In this document: piece by piece, positions 59,457 to 64,000 of the stretch | Layout: each line of letters opens with the position of its first letter | Position numbering within the stretch: position 1 is the stretch's first letter | Assembly: GCA_045591175.1 (NCBI GenBank) | Contig: JAZNSI010000005.1 | Coordinates: 1-64,000, forward strand | Reading direction: 5' to 3' | DNA: 64,000 nucleotides | Source: UBA11524 sp045591175 | Lineage (GTDB): Bacteria > Bacillota > Clostridia > Christensenellales > Aristaeellaceae | The notes under the pieces: model-generated | The model's input: the letters and a program-made list of their open reading frames with translations, nothing else | Told to the model about the DNA's origin: nothing | Databases searched by the model: none | Translations under genes and position numbers: made by a program

Positions 59457-59533
59457 TCATACTACCCCTGCAACGAACCCCGCTCCGCATTCGCCGAAGG
59501 CGAAACTCCCGGAGTGTGGCGCGATTCTTCCCC

Positions 59534-59562
59534 TTGCACGCCACTCCAAAGCGTGCTACAAT
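59534..59562 (+). promoter_or_regulatory. Promoter of the AT-rich orphan gene with an embedded inverted repeat
   Basis: TTGCAC (59534-59539), 17-base spacer, TACAAT (59557-59562). GCACGC (59536-59541) and GCGTGC (59551-59556) are inverted repeats that overlap the -35 and reach the -10. Confidence 0.75.
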
Positions 59563-59588
59563 TAGCTTTATAAGGAGGTGGGTGTGAA

Positions 59589-59978
59589 ATGGTTAAAGAT
59601 ACTTTTCAAAAGGAACAGCAAATAGATCCCATCCCAATGCCGTCTTATGATGAAATCGTTAAATCATTATATGACAAGGAACTTGTTTATTCCGATGCAC
59701 TGAAGATTTGCAAGGTTATATATAACAACGACAAGTCGAAGCGATTTGTGGTTTTAGAAAGTAACAAAGGGTTTTTCAAATATACTTACGAAGAAATATG
59801 TGTGATTGATGAGCTTGATTGGACTTCCCATTATTGCTATATCAAAGACACTAAACCGGGTTGGTGGGAGTCCAAGGATCGTTCTTTCTCTTATTCATTC
59901 TTCGGAACAGAAAAAGAAGCTATGACCGCTTTGAAATCAGACCCTGTTTTCAAACAGTATTTTGAACGATTTGAGTGA
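59589..59978 (+). CDS. AT-rich orphan gene of unknown function
   Basis: The 129-residue product is not recognised. It is acidic-aromatic, begins MVKDTFQKEQQIDPIPMPSY and ends near YSFFGTEKEAMTALKSDPVF; no signal peptide or membrane helix is seen. Its composition is clearly more AT-rich than its neighbours, with codons such as ATT, TAT and AAA, a sign of horizontal transfer. It lies directly after the tRNA array, has its own promoter and terminator and a strong AAGGAGGTG. Small immunity-type proteins can look like this, but nothing else supports that role. Confidence 0.7.
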   Translation: MVKDTFQKEQQIDPIPMPSYDEIVKSLYDKELVYSDALKICKVIYNNDKSKRFVVLESNKGFFKYTYEEICVIDELDWTSHYCYIKDTKPGWWESKDRSFSYSFFGTEKEAMTALKSDPVFKQYFERFE

Positions 59979-60006
59979 CATCGTTTTTGTCAACTCACCC
60001 CATCAG

Positions 60007-60043
60007 GACGATCAGCCACAAGCTGGTCGTCTTTCTTTTGTTT
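60007..60043 (+). terminator. Terminator after the orphan gene
   Basis: GACGATCAGC/GCTGGTCGTC (10 pairs, one G-T) is followed by TTTCTTTTGTTT. Confidence 0.88.
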
Positions 60044-60062
60044 GCCTCCCGTCGGCGCACAC

Positions 60063-60092
60063 AAAAAGGCCTCCCCGCTTCGGGGAGGCCTT
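60063..60092 (-). terminator. Terminator of the DMT transporter gene
   Basis: On the minus strand AAGGCCTCCCCG-AAG-CGGGGAGGCCTT is followed by TTTG. Confidence 0.9.
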
Positions 60093-60104
60093 GCCTATAC
60101 CGGA

Positions 60105-61028
60105 TTATTCGCCTTCGATCACCGCAAGCATCAGGATGCCCACGATGATGATGCCGATGAACAGGTACTGCTTCTTGGACAGCTTTTCCTTCAGGAAAAT
60201 GCGGGACAGGATCAGCGACACCACGCACACCGCAGAGATGATGGGAGCCGCGATCGCGCCGTTGCCGCTGGCCATAGCGTATACGTAGGTCAGCTGACCG
60301 GCGGTCTCACACACAGCAGCCAGAGCCTTGTCCTTCTGCTCCACCATGCTGCCGAACTTGATGCCCTTCACCTTCATGAAGATGAACATCACCAGGCCCA
60401 CCAGGGCAAAGGTCAGCTCATAGGAGGTATTGGCGATCACTTCGATCGTATCCTCCGTTGCGCCGATGGCCAGCAGGGGGCTGGTCTCCATCTCCAGGAA
60501 GTAGATGTCCAGCACGCAGCCGAAAGCGTCGATGAACGCGTAGAGGAAGGGCATGCAGAAGGCGATGATCGCCAGCTTCTTGCCCAGGCGCTGACGACGC
60601 TTCAGGTCGCCGGAGTTCTCCAGGAAGCCGATGCCCACCACGCCGACGGCGATGATGCCGATGGCCACCCAGACCAGCGCATCCAGCTTGTCGCCCAGGA
60701 AAAGCACGCACAGGAGCGAGCACATCGCGCCGGAGGTGTTCTCAATGGGGTCGGAGATGGATTCCTCGATGAAGCGCATGCCGAAGAAGGAGAACGCCAT
60801 CGACAGGATGTAGCACGCCGATACCGGCAGGTAGGCCCACAGGTACTTCAGGCTGTAGCCCATATCCTCGGTCAGCAGGGTGAACACCGCATGGATGCCC
60901 ATCACCAGGCCAACCATGACGCAGATCTTCAGGTGAGAGTACTTTTCGCGCTCAACGGCTCCCTTCTTGTAGAACAGTTCAGCCAGGCCCCACAGCAGGG
61001 TGGTCGCCAGCGTATATACAAGCCACAT
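60105..61028 (-). CDS. DMT/EamA-superfamily transporter
   Basis: This 307-residue membrane protein has about ten helices. The two halves end VFLGDKLDALVWVAIGIIAV-like and RIFLKEKLSKKQYLFIGIII, the EamA repeat pattern. A larger charged middle loop (KRRQRLGKKL) separates the halves. The ATG at 61028 lies 9 bases after CGGAGG; an ATG two codons upstream is too close. A promoter and a short candidate leader gene precede it (61088-61225). Family members export amino acids or metabolites; the substrate here is unknown. Confidence 0.87.
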   Translation of the reverse strand: MWLVYTLATTLLWGLAELFYKKGAVEREKYSHLKICVMVGLVMGIHAVFTLLTEDMGYSLKYLWAYLPVSACYILSMAFSFFGMRFIEESISDPIENTSGAMCSLLCVLFLGDKLDALVWVAIGIIAVGVVGIGFLENSGDLKRRQRLGKKLAIIAFCMPFLYAFIDAFGCVLDIYFLEMETSPLLAIGATEDTIEVIANTSYELTFALVGLVMFIFMKVKGIKFGSMVEQKDKALAAVCETAGQLTYVYAMASGNGAIAAPIISAVCVVSLILSRIFLKEKLSKKQYLFIGIIIVGILMLAVIEGE

Positions 61029-61087
61029 TGTCATTTTCCTCCGTATCAAATCAATTTATAAGGCTTCCATCAGACTTGACACGGCGC

Positions 61088-61150
61088 TCATGGTGAGCCC
61101 ATTTGCGGACAACAACATCGGAAGCCGCCAATGGCATACCACACTTCCAT
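61088..61150 (-). CDS. Candidate Cys-rich leader peptide upstream of the DMT transporter
   Basis: A 20-codon frame begins with ATG at 61148-61150 behind AAAGGAGGG and encodes MEVWYAIGGFRCCCPQMGSP, ending in TGA. Three consecutive TGT cysteine codons lie mid-frame. Segment GGCTTCC (61120-61126), just before the Cys codons, can pair with GGAAG in the first codons (61144-61148) or with GGAAGCC (61062-61068) before the transporter. This layout resembles attenuation by a leader peptide. It could still be a chance frame. Confidence 0.45.
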   Translation of the reverse strand: MEVWYAIGGFRCCCPQMGSP

Positions 61151-61196
61151 CGCCACTTCCCTCCTTTGCATATCAAGCGGCTAAAGCCGCATTGTT

Positions 61197-61225
61197 ATTG
61201 TAGCAGAACTTTCGATTGTTTGCAA
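61197..61225 (-). promoter_or_regulatory. Promoter of the leader peptide and DMT transporter
   Basis: On the minus strand: TTGCAA (61220-61225), 17-base spacer, TACAAT (61197-61202), with TGC before the -10. A GCGGC-TTTA-GCCGC hairpin follows at about 61177-61190. Confidence 0.75.
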
Positions 61226-61265
61226 TGTTTTTTTGCATCCTGCATCCAAGGGGTTCTCTTGTCGC

Positions 61266-61294
61266 TTGACACCCACCCGCGAAGCAGATAAAAT
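61266..61294 (+). promoter_or_regulatory. Promoter of mscS
   Basis: TTGACA (61266-61271), 17-base spacer, TAAAAT (61289-61294). Confidence 0.75.
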
Positions 61295-61324
61295 ATAGGT
61301 AATCACATCCGCGAGGTGATACAA

Positions 61325-62149
61325 ATGAACCTGGAAGCATTCTTTGAATCGCTGCTCGAATTGGCCACCACCGTTGGCCTGAAGATTCTATACGCCATCC
61401 TGGTCGCCTTCGTCGGCCTGAAGCTGATCAAATGGCTGAAGAAAAGGCTCCCGAACTTCCCCTTCATGCAGAAGATCGACGCCGGCCTGCGCTCCTTCAT
61501 GTGCTCAACCGCCGCGATCCTGCTCTACGCGCTGCTGTTCATCAGCGTGGCGATGATCATGGGCATCCCCACCACGTCCTTCATTGCGGCGCTGGCCTCC
61601 TGTCTGGCAGCCATCGGCCTGGCCATGCAGGGTTCCCTCAGCAACTTCGCCGGCGGCCTGATGATCCTCATGTTCAAGCCCTTCCGCACGGGGGATTACA
61701 TCTCCGCCCCCGACCTGAACGTCGCCGGCACCGTCAAGGCCATCACGGTGGTGTACACCGTTCTGCGCACCTATGATAACATTGAGGTCACCGTGCCCAA
61801 CGGCACCCTGGCGAATTCCGTCGTGCAGGATCTGTCCATCCCGGAAACCCGCCGCTGCGACCTGACCTTCCGCATTGATCCCTCCACCTCGCTGGATAAG
61901 GTCGAAACCGTGATCAACGAAGTGCTTGCCACCAACGAGAACGTCCTCCCCGACCCTGCCCCCTCCGTTGTGCTGACAGAAGTCACCGACAGCGCCATGA
62001 TCTACGGCGTGCGCATCTGGTGCCCCGGCAGCAAGTACTGGGACACCCGCTTTGCCCTGAACCGCTCCATCAAGCTTGCCTTCGACGAAAATGGCATCAT
62101 CATGCCTCACCAGCAGGTGGATGTGCATGTGCAGGAAAAGCAGGTATGA
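61325..62149 (+). CDS. mscS: Small-conductance mechanosensitive channel
   Basis: MscS opens under membrane tension to release solutes. The 274-residue product has three N-terminal membrane helices. The pore helix reads SCLAAIGLAMQGSLSNFAGG, with its glycine-alanine pattern, followed by LMILMFKPFRTGDYI and the beta domain (VPNGTLANSVVQDLS). It has the MscS length. The ATG at 61325 follows GAGGTG. It is 19 bases ahead of the kinase-like gene. Confidence 0.93.
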   Translation: MNLEAFFESLLELATTVGLKILYAILVAFVGLKLIKWLKKRLPNFPFMQKIDAGLRSFMCSTAAILLYALLFISVAMIMGIPTTSFIAALASCLAAIGLAMQGSLSNFAGGLMILMFKPFRTGDYISAPDLNVAGTVKAITVVYTVLRTYDNIEVTVPNGTLANSVVQDLSIPETRRCDLTFRIDPSTSLDKVETVINEVLATNENVLPDPAPSVVLTEVTDSAMIYGVRIWCPGSKYWDTRFALNRSIKLAFDENGIIMPHQQVDVHVQEKQV

Positions 62150-62168
62150 TCCCCTGCAAGGAGGCCAC

Positions 62169-62837
62169 ATGAAAATCCAAATCAGCGACAACCTGATCCG
62201 CCACTATCTGCGCAACGTGTACTTCATCAACGGCCACAGCTACGCGGGCAAATCCACCATGGTGCGCATGCTGTCCGAGCGCTACGGTATGATCCACTGT
62301 GGCGAGAACTACCACGACGCCTTCCCCCGCGAGAAGCTGGACCGCTGGAAGCAGCCGGGACTTTGCTACTTCGACACCATGTCCGGCTGGGAGGAATGGC
62401 TGAACCAGACCCCCGAAGAGCATTTCCGCTGGGTGACCCAGGTTTCTCAGGAGTGCATCGAGATCGAGATCCTCGAATTGATCAAGCTTGCCGCGAACGG
62501 CGACAAGATCATCGTGGACACCAACATCCCGCCGGATGTGCTCAGGGAGATCTCCGACTACGACCACGTGGCCATCATGCTCTGCGACCCGCCGGATATC
62601 ACCAAGGAAAAATTCTTCGACCGCGACGACCCGGACAAGAAATTCATGATGGATCGTATCATGGAGTGTCCCGACCCGGAGGCCACGTTGGCGAACTTCA
62701 ACGCCTGGGCGACCTACCATCCGGCAGTGGACATCGACTGGCAGCACACGGGGTTCTTCTCCATCACCCGCTCGGACTTTGTCAATGACACCCGCGAGGA
62801 AGTGCTGGCCCGGCTGGCAAAGCACTTCAAGCTGTGA
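62169..62837 (+). CDS. P-loop NTPase/kinase-like protein
   Basis: This 222-residue protein has a Walker A motif FINGHSYAGKST (near residue 20) and a DTNIPPDVLREISDYDHVAI strand that may supply the second motif. It contains HCGENYHDAFPREKLDRWKQ and many aromatic residues. The general fold resembles small-molecule kinases such as shikimate or AAA-type families. AAGGAGG precedes the start. It follows mscS closely and is followed by a terminator. The substrate is unknown. Confidence 0.72.
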   Translation: MKIQISDNLIRHYLRNVYFINGHSYAGKSTMVRMLSERYGMIHCGENYHDAFPREKLDRWKQPGLCYFDTMSGWEEWLNQTPEEHFRWVTQVSQECIEIEILELIKLAANGDKIIVDTNIPPDVLREISDYDHVAIMLCDPPDITKEKFFDRDDPDKKFMMDRIMECPDPEATLANFNAWATYHPAVDIDWQHTGFFSITRSDFVNDTREEVLARLAKHFKL

Positions 62838-62876
62838 GCTTCCTTGGCGAGGACACCTTACCTACTAAACAACGCG

Positions 62877-62908
62877 TCCCCCGACCGTACAGGCCGGGGG
62901 ATGTTTTT
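62877..62908 (+). terminator. Terminator after the kinase-like gene
   Basis: TCCCCCG and CGGGGGA close a stem with an inner ACC/GGC (one mismatch), followed by TGTTTTT. It overlaps the stop codon of the convergent heparinase gene. Confidence 0.75.
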
Positions 62909-64000
62909 ATGCTTCAAAGAGGAATTCCTGCGTGTGATGGGTCGCAGGTTCGACGGTCAGCGTCAGCCGCCAGAGGGTACCGGGGTAGCTGTTCTTCATG
63001 CGGCCGTCAGTGACCTCGATGGGCTCGGCAGCCGCAGACAAGTCTGCATTCTCCGACCAGTCGATCCAGAAGCCGCTGTCCTTGAGATGGCAGCACTGGC
63101 GCTCGTGGTCGATCACCGGCTCATACCGCAGCATGAACACCCAGGTGATGGGCTTGGCTTCTGCGCAGACGATTTCATCGCGGACGCTCAGTCTGCCGCC
63201 AGCCAGACGGAAGGTGCGGCGGCATTGCTGCACGCCCGCCTCCGCCGGATAAGCCGCAGCCATGTCCAGCGCCATGCCGTCGGGGAGCTTCTCCACGTCG
63301 CGGGCGGCGTATTGGCGACCCGCCTGCTGCTCGCAGCCGCCGATGATCGGCACATTGTGGTACGCCGCGCGGCAGTTCCACAGCTCGTACCGGCGGGCAG
63401 AGAAGGTCCTTGCAGTGTAGATCATGTTGCCCGCATCCACCACCTGCATGTCGCCGTTCGCCATGATGAGGAAGCTGCCCACGTCGTTGTGGTTGTGGCT
63501 TTCGTCGTTGTGGCCGCCTTTCATGGCAGCGATCACGCCGTCCTGCTCCACCAGGCGCACCTGCAGATCAGGCAGCCAGACGTCTTTCGGCTTGATCTCC
63601 GAATCCTCCGCCTCAGCGGACTTGGAGAACAGCCGCATCAGCACACGTGACAGATGCGGGGTGTCCAGCAAGGGGGCTTCCGGCGATTCGCGCAGCTCCA
63701 GGCCCATGCGTACAAGCGCGGGATTCCTCGTCTTTTCGCCCGCATACATGAGGCGGTCGCCGCTCACAGAAGGCCGGGCGTCGCAGTCCGCAAAGTTGGC
63801 GTACCAGCCCTTGCCCAGGTAGACCAGCGCCGGGTAGGCCATCATCCGGCGGACTTTGCCGTCCTGCCACAGATCCACGCCGCACATGGATTCGAGAACC
63901 ATCAGGCAATCCAGGAATGCGCCGCCGGCCATGTTCCAGTAGCCCGCGCCCTCGTCGCAGCCGCCGTCCTCCGGGACGCAATCCAGCCAGCGGTCCAGCA
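62907..64000 (-). CDS. Heparinase II/III-family polysaccharide lyase-like protein (cut by window edge)
   Basis: About 364 residues of the C-terminal part are in the window; the start lies beyond the edge. The frame continues upstream of an internal Met at 63932, where CVPEDGGCDEGAGYWNMAGG is typical of heparinase II/III and alginate-lyase proteins. The downstream beta-domain has HNDESHNHNDVGSFLIMANG, another family signature with metal/active histidines. There is no sign of a frameshift. Such enzymes cleave uronic-acid polysaccharides or oligosaccharides; the specificity is unknown. Cellular location cannot be judged without the N-terminus. Confidence 0.85.
   Translation of the reverse strand, partial: LDRWLDCVPEDGGCDEGAGYWNMAGGAFLDCLMVLESMCGVDLWQDGKVRRMMAYPALVYLGKGWYANFADCDARPSVSGDRLMYAGEKTRNPALVRMGLELRESPEAPLLDTPHLSRVLMRLFSKSAEAEDSEIKPKDVWLPDLQVRLVEQDGVIAAMKGGHNDESHNHNDVGSFLIMANGDMQVVDAGNMIYTARTFSARRYELWNCRAAYHNVPIIGGCEQQAGRQYAARDVEKLPDGMALDMAAAYPAEAGVQQCRRTFRLAGGRLSVRDEIVCAEAKPITWVFMLRYEPVIDHERQCCHLKDSGFWIDWSENADLSAAAEPIEVTDGRMKNSYPGTLWRLTLTVEPATHHTQEFLFEA

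Noticed and set aside
63930..63932. Met at 63932 as the start of the heparinase-like gene
   Set aside because: The frame continues upstream with a family motif (DGGCDEGAGYWN), so the gene simply runs beyond the window edge.

Overview
The window looks like chromosome of a GC-rich, saccharolytic, probably spore-forming member of the Clostridia (Bacillota). The reasons are a SpoIID lytic transglycosylase, a YbaB-RecR pair, a Val-Asp-Phe-Gly-Cys tRNA array, long-form HPF, an Rrf2 regulator, an 814-residue cellobiose phosphorylase of clostridial type, and near-consensus sigma-A promoters with 17-bp spacers. A gut or rumen relative of the Christensenellales is a guess from gene content only. No rRNA, phage, insertion sequence or CRISPR array was found.

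Layout. 1-4121 (minus): the str operon, L7Ae-like protein, rpsL, rpsG, fusA and tuf (cut by the window edge), behind one strong promoter. 4293-8069: spoIID, then a minus-strand CPBP protease/SdpI/SdpR module and a secreted metallo-beta-lactamase-fold protein. 8177-16610 (plus): rpoB-rpoC, here divergent from the str operon instead of upstream of it. 16625-26825 (plus): GNAT, shikimate kinase, a type IIA topoisomerase pair (probably ParE/ParC), a DUF4097 protein, ybaB-recR, rmuC, a second GNAT and a metallohydrolase. 26895-34649: tRNA-Leu, a TPR membrane protein, a methyltransferase-like protein, a shortened Noc-like protein behind rsmG, two YdcF proteins around radC, an iron alcohol dehydrogenase and serA. 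34928-45838: serC, a zinc-ribbon protein, an XRE regulator, a small helical protein, GH43, HPF, cellobiose phosphorylase, holA, a second metallohydrolase and a MATE exporter. 45871-55109: an unknown gene, an epimerase, an EamA transporter, pgi and a sugar ABC importer (binding protein plus two permeases, no ATPase). 55116-64000: Rrf2, a TtcA-like enzyme, a secreted CBM-CBM-GH10 xylanase, five tRNAs, an AT-rich orphan gene, a DMT transporter with a candidate Cys-rich leader peptide, mscS, a kinase and a heparinase II/III-family protein (cut by the edge).

How it fits together. The xylanase would cut xylan outside the cell, the ABC system would import oligosaccharides, and the cytoplasmic cellobiose phosphorylase, GH43 enzyme and phosphoglucose isomerase would pass sugars to glycolysis. 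Similar AACGTT-centred operator candidates sit at the phosphorylase and binding-protein promoters, which suggests shared sugar control.

The most unusual signal is non-coding. Many leaders consist of strings of short, near-perfect hairpins. One modular element of about 86 nt occurs in the leaders of rpoB, rpoC and the sdpR-like gene, and one of its stems shows two compensatory base-pair changes. Three perfect hairpins stand back to back with no spacer before aroK, another string lies between serC and serA, and a second repeat family occurs at 37.6 kb and 48.3 kb. Other points of note are permeases with unusual N-terminal domains, a Noc-like protein without its CTPase domain, Arg at position 88 of ribosomal protein S12, and several promoters whose -35 boxes lie inside inverted repeats.
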